Made by a program: the position numbers and the translations under genes. Below are positions 8,508 through 16,283 of a stretch of DNA of 28,372 bases, piece after piece. Every line of letters starts with the position of its first letter. Position 1 is the stretch's first letter. The notes under the pieces were generated by a model. It saw only the letters and a list, made by a program, of their open reading frames with translations, searched no databases and was not told where the DNA came from. This DNA comes from CAZPHU01 sp964419255 (GTDB lineage: Bacteria; Fibrobacterota; Chitinivibrionia; Chitinivibrionales; CAYFVL01): contig CAYQOU010000056.1 in assembly GCA_964419255.1 (NCBI GenBank), forward strand, positions 1-28,372, in the 5' to 3' direction.

Positions 8508-9755
8508 CTAAGCATTAAATTTGCGGATGAGAATTCTGTTCCCTGCATGATTGTGTTCCATCTCATCGACATAATTTCGTACAATGAATAAACCACGACC
8601 GTGGTCTTTTCCTAAATTTTCCGGAAGAGTGGGATCCGGGACCGTTGTCGGATCAAACCCCTCCCCCTCATCCATCACCGATACAACCGTTACATTTTTA
8701 TCAACCATATGCCCGATGGTCACCTTACGGGTATGATCTTCTCCGTTTCCGTGCCCGATCCCGTTGGCCATCAATTCAGTTAGCGTAATCTTCATCTTAC
8801 GTATACTGTCGTCGATAAATCCCGCGGCATCCATATCCCTCAGCACAACTCCCGCGGCTCGATCCATTTCTTCGTAGTAGGAAATAAACTGAAGGTGCAC
8901 CGGATCATCCCGATCAAATCCAAGCTTTTCCTTGAGCTGATTTCTCCGGGACTGAGTCAACACCTCAACCGAAAAGGCACAGATATCATCACTAAACTCA
9001 ACCCCTCTGCCCTTGAGCGTATTATACGTCTTATACATGAGATCAAAAAACTGTGGTGGTGAAGTTTGTTCCCTCTTAAGCGTTTTTGTTAATCTCTGAT
9101 GCCCCGAGGCTGCATCCTTATCAGGCTGCAGTAAAGAGTATAACCCATTTGTATAGACCAGAAGCCAATCCCCCGGGTACAGATGCACATATCCCTCCTC
9201 AAAACAGGCATCCTTTACTACACCAAGCATCGCCCCTCCCGATTTGAGCATCACTAGCCCATTTTTTTTTCTCCGAAACACAAGCGGATAGGGATGGCCG
9301 GCGTTGCACCAGGTCAGTTTATTACTGTGCAGATCGATGAAAGCCACAAATGCGGTTACATAGATACTCGCAGAGATGTTGCGAATTAGATCCGCATTGA
9401 CCCGGTCAAGCACCGCCGCAGGCCTGTGGACCGAACGGACATGCGTGGTGAAACTGGCCTTTACCATTGCAGACAGCAAAGATGATATCAAACCATAGCG
9501 GGCGACATCAAAAGCATACAATGCCAGCAAATCTTCCGATATATGGATAATATCATACAAGTCCCCGGCGACGGCTTCACTCGGAATATAAAGCGCCTTC
9601 ATATCGATACCGGCAACTGCCGGGAAGCTCACCGGCACCATCGCCCGCTGAATCTGTCGGCAGAGGATCAGATCTTCTTTTATGCAAAAACCGTCTGCCT
9701 GCTGCGCTTTGGAATCAAGAGTACCGGCGGATTCATTGTTGTCTGGAATATGCAT
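8508..9755 (-). CDS. SpoIIE/RsbU-type PP2C phosphatase fused to RsbW-like GHKL ATPase
   Basis: The probable role is to regulate a partner-switching pathway in which a STAS anti-anti-sigma factor is dephosphorylated by the phosphatase and phosphorylated by the kinase. The phosphatase domain (about 45-265) carries AVAGDLYD (Asp65), AFDVARYG (Asp83), NAGHPYPLVFR, YPGDWLLVYTNG (202-204) and FSDDICAF (256-257). Canonical members have TDG where this one has TNG, so one metal ligand may be lost. The ATPase domain (about 290-413) has an intact N-box (ELMANGIGHGN), G1 box (DEGEGFDP, 362-369) and G2 box (GRGLFIVRNYVDE). No STAS or sigma-factor gene is in the window. It is the first gene of the minus-strand run to 3215. 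No strong ribosome site precedes the ATG at 9755. Confidence 0.9.
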   Translation of the reverse strand: MHIPDNNESAGTLDSKAQQADGFCIKEDLILCRQIQRAMVPVSFPAVAGIDMKALYIPSEAVAGDLYDIIHISEDLLALYAFDVARYGLISSLLSAMVKASFTTHVRSVHRPAAVLDRVNADLIRNISASIYVTAFVAFIDLHSNKLTWCNAGHPYPLVFRRKKNGLVMLKSGGAMLGVVKDACFEEGYVHLYPGDWLLVYTNGLYSLLQPDKDAASGHQRLTKTLKREQTSPPQFFDLMYKTYNTLKGRGVEFSDDICAFSVEVLTQSRRNQLKEKLGFDRDDPVHLQFISYYEEMDRAAGVVLRDMDAAGFIDDSIRKMKITLTELMANGIGHGNGEDHTRKVTIGHMVDKNVTVVSVMDEGEGFDPTTVPDPTLPENLGKDHGRGLFIVRNYVDEMEHNHAGNRILIRKFNA

Positions 9756-10078
9756 CGTACACTGCGGCTTTTTTTAAACGCTTGAATCGCTCTGAAGATC
9801 TTTTCTCAATAATTACAGTGTTTTTGAAAAACAACCGAAAAAGGATAAGATTTCATGCGAGGTAATATCTATAACTAATACAATTATAATAAATTATAAA
9901 ATCACTCGGCGCCAGTGCAAAATAAATACCGGGCACCTTTTTCCAGTAAACCGCGGCTCAACCAGCGGACTCTTATTAAAAAAGTTTATTCTTCTGCTAA
10001 TGTGCGTTTATGCCAGAACCTATATTCTTCATCAAATGCAAAATACGTCTCATCTCACCACGTCGAAAGGGCACCGGT
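9756..10078. other. Divergent intergenic region between the phosphatase-ATPase run and comM
   Basis: No coding content was recognised. A plus-strand promoter candidate lies at 9824-9851. An AT-rich stretch (about 9865-9900) follows. The minus-strand complement of 9782-9797 (CAGAGCGATTC) recalls the start of repeat copy A in opposite orientation, but too weakly to count as a copy. Confidence 0.4.
9824..9851 (+). promoter_or_regulatory. Sigma-70-like promoter candidate upstream of comM
   Basis: TTGAAA at 9824-9829 and TAAGAT at 9846-9851 are separated by 16 bases. The promoter lies about 225 bases before the chosen comM start, so the leader would be long. The match is reasonable but unproven. 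Confidence 0.35.
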
Positions 10079-11617
10079 ATGCTTGCAAAACTGCGTTCTA
10101 TGGCCGTGATCGGCATCGATGCGTTTGAAGTCGGTATTGAAGCGGATATTTCGGAGATGCTTCCCAGCTTCACCATCGTCGGCTTACCCGACGGGGCTGT
10201 GCGTGAAAGCCGTGAACGTGTGATGTCAGCAATAAAAAATTGCGGATACGAATTTCCGTCCAGAAAAGTCACCATAAACATGGCACCTGCCGATGTTAAA
10301 AAAGAGGGCTCGGCATTCGATCTCCCTATTGCCATCGGGCTTCTGGTTGCCAATTCTGAAGTTGAAATATTTGATATAGAGAATTTTGCCATCTGTGGAG
10401 AACTCTCGCTGGATGGGAGTGTAAAGCCGGTCAAAGGAATGCTCTCCATGGCTATTTGTGCCAGGGAGCTGGGGTTTTCCGGAATGGTCGTACCCAAGCA
10501 AAACGCCGAAGAGGCTTCCGTAGCCGAAGGATTATCAATCTATCCAGTCGAAAGCCTCACAGAGGCGATCGATCTGTTACAACAGCCGGCTGAAAAGACC
10601 CCCTACACCACGGATATTGCAGCCCTATTCAACAAGGCTCGCCGCTATGAAATGGATTTTCGGGATGTAAAAGGGCAGGAGCACGTGAAGCGGGCACTTC
10701 TTGTGGCAGCCGCGGGAGGACATAATATCCTGATGATCGGCCCACCCGGATCGGGAAAAACGATGATTGCCAGACGACTCCCCTCGATTCTACCCGACCT
10801 GACTGTCGATGAAGCGCTGGAGACAACCAAGATCCACTCTGTTGCCGGACTCCTTGAGCCGGGCGTGCCGCTTCTTGCCACTCGGCCGTTTCGTTCGCCA
10901 CATCATACCATCTCCGACGCAGGACTGATCGGCGGGGGCTCATATCCACGCCCCGGAGAGGTCAGTCTCAGTCACCACGGGGTACTTTTCCTCGATGAGC
11001 TTCCCGAATTCAACAAAAATGTTTTGGAGAACCTGCGCCAGCCTCTGGAAGATGGTCGGGTAACCATCTCCCGGGCAGCCATGTCTCTCTCCTATCCTGC
11101 CAGGTTCATGCTTTCGGTCGCGCTCAACCCCTGCCCCTGCGGCTACTACACCGATCCGCGCCACGAATGCTCATGCACCACCCAGCAGATCCAGCGCTAC
11201 ATGAGCAAGATCAGCGGCCCGCTTATGGATCGGATCGATATACATGTGGAGGTTCCCGCCCTTACCTACGAAGAACTTTCTCAGAAAAAGCCCGGACAGG
11301 AATCGTCTGTTATGCGTGACAGGGTTATCGAAGCACGCCGCCAACAACTCACACGCTTTAAAGGATCGAGAAAAACATTCTGTAACGCACACATGCAGTC
11401 ACGTCATGTACGAAAACATTGTGAGCTGGATGCCGATTGCATGTCTCTTCTAAAAAGCGCGATCGAAAAACTCGGTCTGTCCGCCCGCGCCTACGATCGG
11501 ATATTAAAGGTATCCAGAACCATTGCAGATTTGGAAGGATCTGAAAACATTCAGAGTCCGCACATCTCGGAGGCCATTCAGTATCGGAGTCTGGACAGAA
11601 AATTATGGGCAGCATAA
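10079..11617 (+). CDS. comM: ComM/YifB-family Mg-chelatase-like AAA+ ATPase
   Basis: ComM is a hexameric AAA+ helicase that promotes branch migration during integration of DNA in natural transformation, and it is widely conserved. The N-terminal domain reads SMAVIGIDAFEVGIEADIS and GLPDGAVRESRERV. The Walker A motif GPPGSGKT is at 221-228, Walker B LFLDELPEF at 303-311, followed by the LRQPLEDG arm. A cysteine cluster NPCPCGYY...CSC (352, 354, 364, 366) precedes RISGPLMDRIDI-like sequence. The protein of 512 residues matches the family's usual length of about 500. I rejected the upstream ATG at 10010: the extra 23 residues are unlike the family, and GAAAGG sits upstream of the ATG at 10079. 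Whether other competence genes exist cannot be seen here. Confidence 0.95.
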   Translation: MLAKLRSMAVIGIDAFEVGIEADISEMLPSFTIVGLPDGAVRESRERVMSAIKNCGYEFPSRKVTINMAPADVKKEGSAFDLPIAIGLLVANSEVEIFDIENFAICGELSLDGSVKPVKGMLSMAICARELGFSGMVVPKQNAEEASVAEGLSIYPVESLTEAIDLLQQPAEKTPYTTDIAALFNKARRYEMDFRDVKGQEHVKRALLVAAAGGHNILMIGPPGSGKTMIARRLPSILPDLTVDEALETTKIHSVAGLLEPGVPLLATRPFRSPHHTISDAGLIGGGSYPRPGEVSLSHHGVLFLDELPEFNKNVLENLRQPLEDGRVTISRAAMSLSYPARFMLSVALNPCPCGYYTDPRHECSCTTQQIQRYMSKISGPLMDRIDIHVEVPALTYEELSQKKPGQESSVMRDRVIEARRQQLTRFKGSRKTFCNAHMQSRHVRKHCELDADCMSLLKSAIEKLGLSARAYDRILKVSRTIADLEGSENIQSPHISEAIQYRSLDRKLWAA

Positions 11618-12073
11618 GAAAGGATGCGCTCCGTTAAAAATATCAATTCCCTTTTAAGCGACTGAACAGGTAGAAGAAATCACATACCGTCATCTTCCCG
11701 ATTACCGCGGTTGTGGTATGAAAAAAGGGGAAAGCATACTGTATCACATTTGTTTGACTTGACCTAACTTACAGAAATTAACGAACATCCCCAGGATAAA
11801 CTGCAAAAGACATTCCCAGTGAATGCACAGTTTTTGGTGCGTTTTTTTTATTTTCTGATTCATACAGCATTTATATTAATGCTGACGGTCGCAGAATTGG
11901 TAGAGGTGACCATCTGACTTGGCATACACAGAGTGTCCATTAACCATCCCATGGTTTGTTTTTACCGAACCGGTTACTAAACTTTTCCTGTTGCCATATC
12001 ACCAAATGTTTTGAAAATGAAAACAGCCCTTAAAAGTACCATTTTGTATTCATCCTCAGCCCTTGGAGGCAAC
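11618..12073. other. Intergenic region between comM and the small exported protein
   Basis: No gene was found. It contains an AGGTAGAAGAA repeat word at 11668-11678 and a short GCAC/GTGC stem followed by a T run near 11825-11848 that could be a weak terminator. An AACCGGTT palindrome lies in the region around 11970. A tRNA-like stretch near 11881-11940 was examined and rejected. Confidence 0.4.
11668..11678 (+). repeat. AGGTAGAAGAA repeat word, second copy
   Basis: The 11-base word is preceded by AAGCGACTGAAC, recalling the CTGARCG core of the larger repeats. Identical words occur at 531-541 and 20713-20723, also between genes. It lies 51 bases after the comM stop. Confidence 0.4.
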
Positions 12074-12607
12074 ATGAAGTTCCGTGTTTTATTTGCGTTT
12101 AGTTTGATTTCCCTCTGTTTGTGCGCACCCAAACCGTACGTGAAAGGAGAAGGTGATCCATGCAAATCCATCGAGGTGACGGAGGATGCTTTTGGAAAAG
12201 TTACTCGAAGCAAAGCGATATTTCAGGGAATGGGATACTACGGAGTAAGTCTATATGAAACCGAATCGAAATGTTACATGCAGATGCTTTTTTCAGTGCC
12301 GGGACTGACAAGCACGGTATGTCCTACCGGTACGCCGGGGAAGGTGGGTTTAGTCGACGGCACAATTATCGACCTGAAGACGTACAAAGACACCGAGCCG
12401 ACCAGACGTGGCAACAGCCAGACAGTCTATACCATCTATCTTATGGAATATGAGCTGGATGCTGCGACGCTGGAAAAGCTCTCAAATTCTCCGATCAAAG
12501 CCGTTCAGGCAACGATCAACAACCAGGACCTCCAGCTTGAGTTAGAACCCGGTGAGGGCTACGAGTTGCAGGAAGCAGCAGACTGTCTATATCAGTCAGC
12601 GAAATAA
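12074..12607 (+). CDS. Small exported protein, function unknown
   Basis: I do not recognise a family. The 177-residue protein begins with a signal peptide (MKFRVLFAFSLISLCLCAPK). The two cysteines at 15 and 17 do not fit a standard lipobox, so lipoprotein status is uncertain. The mature part is strand-rich with repeated short motifs (GMGYYGVSLYETESKCYMQMLFSV, TVYTIYLMEYELDAATLEKLSNSPIKAVQ) and has three further cysteines. The start was chosen at 12074 because GGAGG lies four bases upstream; the open frame also reaches 12011 with an uncharged, unlikely extension. A strong terminator follows 34 bases after the stop, so it is probably a single-gene unit. Confidence 0.75.
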   Translation: MKFRVLFAFSLISLCLCAPKPYVKGEGDPCKSIEVTEDAFGKVTRSKAIFQGMGYYGVSLYETESKCYMQMLFSVPGLTSTVCPTGTPGKVGLVDGTIIDLKTYKDTEPTRRGNSQTVYTIYLMEYELDAATLEKLSNSPIKAVQATINNQDLQLELEPGEGYELQEAADCLYQSAK

Positions 12608-12641
12608 CCACTCATTTGTGTCTCGACCCGCACCTGAATAT

Positions 12642-12671
12642 AACCGGGGTAATCTCTGCTCCGGTTTTTTT
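12642..12671 (+). terminator. Rho-independent terminator
   Basis: AACCGGGG pairs with CTCCGGTT (one G-T pair) around an 11-base loop. The stem is followed directly by a run of seven T at 12665-12671, the expected form for a plus-strand terminator of the gene ending at 12607. Confidence 0.8.
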
Positions 12672-12849
12672 GCCCTTTATAGCCGGCACCCTAAACGATC
12701 CGGGTACCAGCCGCAAGGCTCGAAAATCCGCATTTTTTGGATGCAAAGGCGATTCGGGTAAGATCTGTTGCATCCTTTTCCGATGGGCTTTTCGTACCAT
12801 TTTTATTTGTATATCTTGGTATGACAACCGCGTTTGCCTTTTACCCAAG

Positions 12850-12881
12850 CTGAGCGACTCTCTTGCGGCGATTGGCGCTCA
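12850..12881. repeat. Intergenic repeat, copy B (TGAGCG/CGCTCA hairpin)
   Basis: TGAGCG at 12851-12856 and CGCTCA at 12876-12881 form an inverted repeat with a 19-base spacer. The 29 bases from 12850 match copy A at 486 in 24 positions, including GCGGCGATT. It lies just past the stop codon of the minus-strand sensor-like gene, so on that strand it could act as a 3' RNA hairpin. Confidence 0.6.
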
Positions 12882-12891
12882 TCGACCCGAT

Positions 12892-13692
12892 TCAGGTTTT
12901 ACTTGGATCTTTATCCCTTTGCGCCCCTCCGAACAAATCGATCAATGAGACTTTTCGCGGCTCATCCATGAGAAGGATCAGCTCTACCTCTCCGGTTGGG
13001 CCGGCCATTGGAACCGTAATGGTTGTGGCAAGATAGGTCTTATCATTTATTATTATCGCATTGTTATCAATTTCGGACATGGTCTGGATATCCATCCCGA
13101 TGACCTCTCCCCCATGTCGCAAAATCACACCCACCTCCCCGCGGGGACGAATCATGGAAACAAAACTGCTGTCGGCGATCAATCCTCCGCTGCAGAAAAA
13201 TTGCGTCCCGGCGGCTTCGAAGCCGACTCGTTTCTGAAAGGTTAAAACATCCCTGCCCTTAATATTGTCCGTAGTAAAAGCAGCTATGCTGTCCAGAATC
13301 GCAACCTGCTCATCGGTGATGTTTCCTGCCTGGCCGGGGAAATGGCCGGACGAAAGAACAAGGCCTCCGGCGGTGGTGATCTCGAGCACGGAAAAATCCA
13401 TCGGCGGCATATAACGCTCGGCAATCTCCGTGACCTCCGTCGCCGACGTGTCCCGCTCCACAATAAGCTTCATGGCAAAATCTCTATCCAGAGCCACAAC
13501 CGAGGCGAAGCCCCGGAGTTGATCGTTAATACGATTTTGTATGTCGTGAATGTCGGCTTCCACAATCTGTGCCGTATGGATGAGTTCCCGGACCGCATAC
13601 TCACGACTTAATTGAGGTAGACGCCGGGAAAGAGGAAAAAGAATGATCAATGCCGTACCGATTATGGCGATAAGATAGGTCAGAAACCGCAT
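12892..13692 (-). CDS. Membrane-anchored extracytoplasmic sensor-like protein without output domain
   Basis: The 266-residue protein has one N-terminal transmembrane helix (residues 4-22). A long helix-forming stretch (30-60) then leads into an alpha/beta region (about 60-245) that resembles the Cache/PAS-like sensor domains of histidine kinases and chemoreceptors (SVLEITTAGGLVLSSGHFPGQ, MIRPRGEVGVILRHGGEVIGM). After LILLMDEPRK the protein ends with a short tail instead of a second helix, HAMP or kinase domain. It is either a real stand-alone sensor or scaffold, or the remnant of a kinase; I see no kinase sequence downstream. AGAGGA precedes the ATG by 8 bases. A good promoter candidate lies at 13753-13781. 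Confidence 0.6.
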   Translation of the reverse strand: MRFLTYLIAIIGTALIILFPLSRRLPQLSREYAVRELIHTAQIVEADIHDIQNRINDQLRGFASVVALDRDFAMKLIVERDTSATEVTEIAERYMPPMDFSVLEITTAGGLVLSSGHFPGQAGNITDEQVAILDSIAAFTTDNIKGRDVLTFQKRVGFEAAGTQFFCSGGLIADSSFVSMIRPRGEVGVILRHGGEVIGMDIQTMSEIDNNAIIINDKTYLATTITVPMAGPTGEVELILLMDEPRKVSLIDLFGGAQRDKDPSKT

Positions 13693-13752
13693 GCAATATC
13701 CTCTTGATTGTTATCATCTAAAAAAATTCCATGAATGACTCGTTTAAAATAC

Positions 13753-13781
13753 ATTATACCGTTAAATATCCCGCGAATAAA
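13753..13781 (-). promoter_or_regulatory. Promoter candidate for the sensor-like gene
   Basis: On the minus strand TATAAT (13753-13758) is preceded, with a 17-base spacer, by TTTATT (13776-13781). The predicted leader is about 50-55 bases, a normal length. The -10 box is perfect, the -35 box weak. Confidence 0.45.
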
Positions 13782-13865
13782 ACACGGTAACGAAGTAATT
13801 TTCAGGCCTGAATGACTGTTGGCTGCCTGCCGGGCATCGGCATTTGCATATCTGGGCGGCGGTTT

Positions 13866-13934
13866 TCAGTCAGGTGAGCCCTCATAAATGATGATTTTTT
13901 CGTCGATAAGTATCTTTTCCGTCTCGCCCATCAT
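13866..13934 (-). CDS. Possible 22-residue peptide ORF
   Basis: The frame reads MMGETEKILIDEKIIIYEGS and ends PD. It starts about 17-20 bases downstream (on the minus strand) of repeat copy C. There is no clear ribosome site. It may be a gene remnant or chance; it is listed because of its position relative to the repeat. Confidence 0.15.
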   Translation of the reverse strand: MMGETEKILIDEKIIIYEGSPD

Positions 13935-13950
13935 AGCTATATTTATCCAA

Positions 13951-13985
13951 ATTGAGCGGTTCCGAGCGGAATGAGTCGCACAATC
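13951..13985. repeat. Intergenic repeat, copy C
   Basis: TTGAGCGGTTCCGAGCGGAA followed by TGAGTCGCACAAT. It aligns with copy D at 15862 over its whole length with few substitutions and one single-base gap. TTCCG-AG-CGGAA is a small perfect palindrome inside it. Confidence 0.5.
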
Positions 13986-14316
13986 TCTCGATGGCATAAG
14001 GGTTGAGGCTATCGCATGCAATTGCCTCCCAGGTTTTTTTCAAGAATTGCAGAAGTCCTTAAAGGTTATACGGCTCGCCGCGAGAGAATGGCTCGACTTG
14101 GGATTCATGTTCGACCGGTACTCCATATCGCGAGCCCTCCTTCCGCCACGTCTCGCATTAGCGGAAAGCTTAGACATGAGGAGGATAGAACGTCTTTTAA
14201 GTATTTTTTTTATCTATGTGTTTTTGTTTGCCGACTCCTTGATCCTTGATCATTGATTCTCCGGCTTTGACGGACATAGGTTTTTAATAAAGCAATGACT
14301 GACGAAAGGCGTGAAA

Positions 14317-15243
14317 ATGTCAGAATATGCGGTTGTCTATTTGAATCATCCCGTCAGGGCTTTTAGCCTCTCCGACCAACAGTTTGCCTCCCTGAGGCTG
14401 CGGTTCCCGACATGGTCATTCGTACGGGTGACCTCGGAGGAAGAGTTAATGCATCACCTTGCCTCGGCAACCATACTTCTGAGCTGGCATATGCGGAAGC
14501 AGTGGTATGCTCTGGCGCCGCGTCTGCGACTGATCGCAACGCCTGCGGCGGGACACGACTGGATCGAGGATGATCCCAATCGTATGGTTACTGTGATTCA
14601 TGGCTCATACCATGGCGCGATAATGGCGGAGTCGCTGATTGCCATGATGCTTTTTTTCAGCCGCAGGCTCGGTTCCCTGCTGGATAACCAGCGATCTCAT
14701 GCGTGGGAAAGAGACTTTCTGAGCACCACGCGCAGGATCGGCGCTTCGACCGTCATGATCGTGGGCTACGGCCATATCGGTCGTCACTGCGCCCGTCTGC
14801 TCAAGGGTTTCGGATGCCGGATAACAGGGGTTAAGCGAGGCAAAAGGGACCGCCTCCTGGATCGGGATGCAGATACGATCACCACGTTCGAGGAGTGCCG
14901 CCAGCTTATCGGAGACGTCGATCATGTAGTCGCAATACTCCCTGCGACTCCCCAAACTCAGTATATGCTTGATGATTCTTTTTTCAAGGCGATGCGTCCG
15001 GATGCTTATTTTTACAATCTGGGAAGGGCAAACTGCTACCAGGAACACGTTCTCGTCGGGGCGCTTCAGAGCGGATTGATTGAAGGTGCCGGACTGGATG
15101 TTTTCCAACAGGAGCCTCTTGCCCCCGACTCTCCCCTGTGGGACATGCATAATGTCCTAATCATGCCGCACGCCTCAGCAATATCCGGCGAATACTTGTG
15201 GATGTGGCTCGATGAGCTGGAGGAGAAGTTGGCCACCGAATAG
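14317..15243 (+). CDS. D-isomer-specific 2-hydroxyacid dehydrogenase
   Basis: This cytoplasmic oxidoreductase family interconverts 2-oxoacids and D-2-hydroxyacids with NAD(P)H. The dinucleotide fold motif is GYGHIG (150-155). The catalytic residues are all present: Arg237 in NLGRA, Glu266 in DVFQQEPL and His285 in MPHASA. The residues after the second strand are basic (GVKRGKR), which hints at NADPH rather than NADH preference, as in glyoxylate/hydroxypyruvate reductases. The 308-residue length is normal. I used the ATG at 14317, which has AAAGG seven bases upstream; a GTG lies two codons earlier. The gene stands alone and converges on the Yip1-like gene. The substrate cannot be named from sequence. 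Confidence 0.88.
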   Translation: MSEYAVVYLNHPVRAFSLSDQQFASLRLRFPTWSFVRVTSEEELMHHLASATILLSWHMRKQWYALAPRLRLIATPAAGHDWIEDDPNRMVTVIHGSYHGAIMAESLIAMMLFFSRRLGSLLDNQRSHAWERDFLSTTRRIGASTVMIVGYGHIGRHCARLLKGFGCRITGVKRGKRDRLLDRDADTITTFEECRQLIGDVDHVVAILPATPQTQYMLDDSFFKAMRPDAYFYNLGRANCYQEHVLVGALQSGLIEGAGLDVFQQEPLAPDSPLWDMHNVLIMPHASAISGEYLWMWLDELEEKLATE

Positions 15244-15256
15244 TGGACGGAGCCAC

Positions 15257-15275
15257 GGGGATATTCGCTATCCCC
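15257..15275. terminator. Hairpin terminator between convergent genes
   Basis: GGGGATA (15257-15263) and TATCCCC (15269-15275) form a perfect 7-base stem with a TTCGC loop, followed on the plus strand by CCTATTTT. It sits 13 bases after the dehydrogenase stop and a few bases past the end of the opposing gene, so it may serve both. Confidence 0.65.
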
Positions 15276-15281
15276 CCTATT

Positions 15282-15818
15282 TTAACTCTGCATCTGTGCG
15301 AAATCGCCCAGAAAGTAGTAAACTAATCCAACCAGGATTATCTGGATGAGCCATCCGATAAAACAGACACCGAAAGCCCGGAAGGTACTGGTATAATCGA
15401 GAGCCTGTCGAACGGCAATCACCGTAGCCATAAGCATCCATATGGAAGCCACAAGTATAACCACTCCACCCAGGAAGGGAACGATTCCGAAAACCCTGAA
15501 GAGCCCGGGCGCACTGGCAAATCCAAGTGTCCGTAACAACTGCCCATGATCGGCCTCGGTTTGAGCCTCAGGCAGAAGTTTGGCACCGATAAAATATGTC
15601 AGGTATGCCCAGATATACCATCCCACCAATGCCGATACAAGTCCGAGAAGCAGTCCTGCTGCCCCGGCCTCCTGATAGGTGCCGATTCCGGCAGCGATAC
15701 TGGAAAGAACAACCACTCCGGTCGCCTGCCCCAGAGCACTCCTGTCGGCTTCGACTTCCTCGTAAATATCTTTATCCAAAATGATCGCCTTACCGATCCG
15801 GCTGCCAAAATCACTCAT
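15282..15818 (-). CDS. Yip1-domain membrane protein
   Basis: A 178-residue inner-membrane protein of the Yip1/DUF1282 type. A soluble N-terminal segment (about 1-30: DKDIYEEVEADRSALGQA) is followed by about five hydrophobic helices. The family-like stretch LLRTLGFASAPGLFRVFGIVPFLGG is present. Bacterial Yip1-like proteins have no firmly assigned function. GGAGG lies six bases before the ATG at 15818. Repeat copy D sits about 36 bases further upstream. The neighbouring response regulator reads in the same direction 91 bases upstream, so the two could share a transcript. Confidence 0.75.
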   Translation of the reverse strand: MSDFGSRIGKAIILDKDIYEEVEADRSALGQATGVVVLSSIAAGIGTYQEAGAAGLLLGLVSALVGWYIWAYLTYFIGAKLLPEAQTEADHGQLLRTLGFASAPGLFRVFGIVPFLGGVVILVASIWMLMATVIAVRQALDYTSTFRAFGVCFIGWLIQIILVGLVYYFLGDFAQMQS

Positions 15819-15853
15819 GGTTATCCTCCGTGCTAAGCTGCTTAATTGTTAAT

Positions 15854-15898
15854 CGCTCAAAACTGAACGGTTCTGAGCGCAAAAGTCGCGCAAATCAG
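15854..15898. repeat. Intergenic repeat, copy D
   Basis: CGCTCA (15854-15859) pairs with TGAGCG (15874-15879) across 14 bases. Between and after them run CTGAACGGTT CTGAGCGCAA AAGTCGCGCA, giving a roughly 10-base period of CTGARCG-like words. It aligns with copy C. It lies between the stop of the response regulator and the start of the Yip1-like gene. Confidence 0.55.
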
Positions 15899-15908
15899 GT
15901 TTTACCTT

Positions 15909-16283
15909 TCATCGCTTGAGAAAGTCCCTGACAATATCGACCAGTTGATCTATGTCAAAGGGTTTGGGAATAAAGAAATCTCCTCCGACCTCCTGAGCTT
16001 TCTGTCGGTCACGTTCCTGAGTCGCAGCAGTGAGAAAGACCACAGCGGGGGCAGGGGCATTGCCGTCACCATTTTGTTTTAGTTTACGGCAGACATCCCA
16101 GCCCTCCATATCGGGAAGTCGAACATCCAGAAGCACAACCGCGGGGTGTTCGCGGTTTATTATATTAAGCCCCTCCTCACCGGTATGCGCCTCACGGACG
16201 GAAATCCCTCGATGCGAAAGCACAACCTGTATGACCATGGAAATGGCTTCCTCATCTTCGATAATAACCGTATCTAAAGGCAT
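15909..16283 (-). CDS. Stand-alone response regulator receiver
   Basis: A single CheY-like receiver domain of 124 residues with no output domain. It relays phosphorylation from a histidine kinase by protein contact. The acidic pocket is IIEDEEA (Glu9, Asp10, Glu11), the phospho-acceptor Asp53 (LLDVRLPD), the switch Thr85 (FLTAAT) and Lys107 (FIPKPFD), so it appears functional. AAAGGA lies 9-10 bases before the ATG. No histidine kinase is in the window; the sensor-like protein at 12892-13692 lacks one. The genes around it do not reveal the partner. Confidence 0.92.
   Translation of the reverse strand: MPLDTVIIEDEEAISMVIQVVLSHRGISVREAHTGEEGLNIINREHPAVVLLDVRLPDMEGWDVCRKLKQNGDGNAPAPAVVFLTAATQERDRQKAQEVGGDFFIPKPFDIDQLVDIVRDFLKR

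Larger units (their letters stand above)
13693..14316. other. Intergenic region (about 620 bases)
   Basis: It contains the promoter candidate of the sensor-like gene, repeat copy C (13951-13985) and a possible tiny minus-strand ORF (13866-13934). Two plus-strand frames at about 14016-14256 overlap each other and show no protein-like features. The rest is unexplained. Confidence 0.4.

Noticed and set aside
11881..11940. tRNA-like stretch (GAATTGGTAGAGG resembling a D-arm)
   Set aside because: No T-arm with GGTTCGA-like sequence, no matching acceptor stem and no CCA context; probably chance.
12612..12848. 78-codon minus-strand frame after the sensor-like gene, tested as a lost kinase part
   Set aside because: No histidine-kinase motifs (H-box, N-box, G-boxes); it also covers the terminator of the opposite gene.
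14016..14256. Two overlapping plus-strand frames before the dehydrogenase
   Set aside because: They compete with each other, lack ribosome sites and look like translated intergenic sequence.
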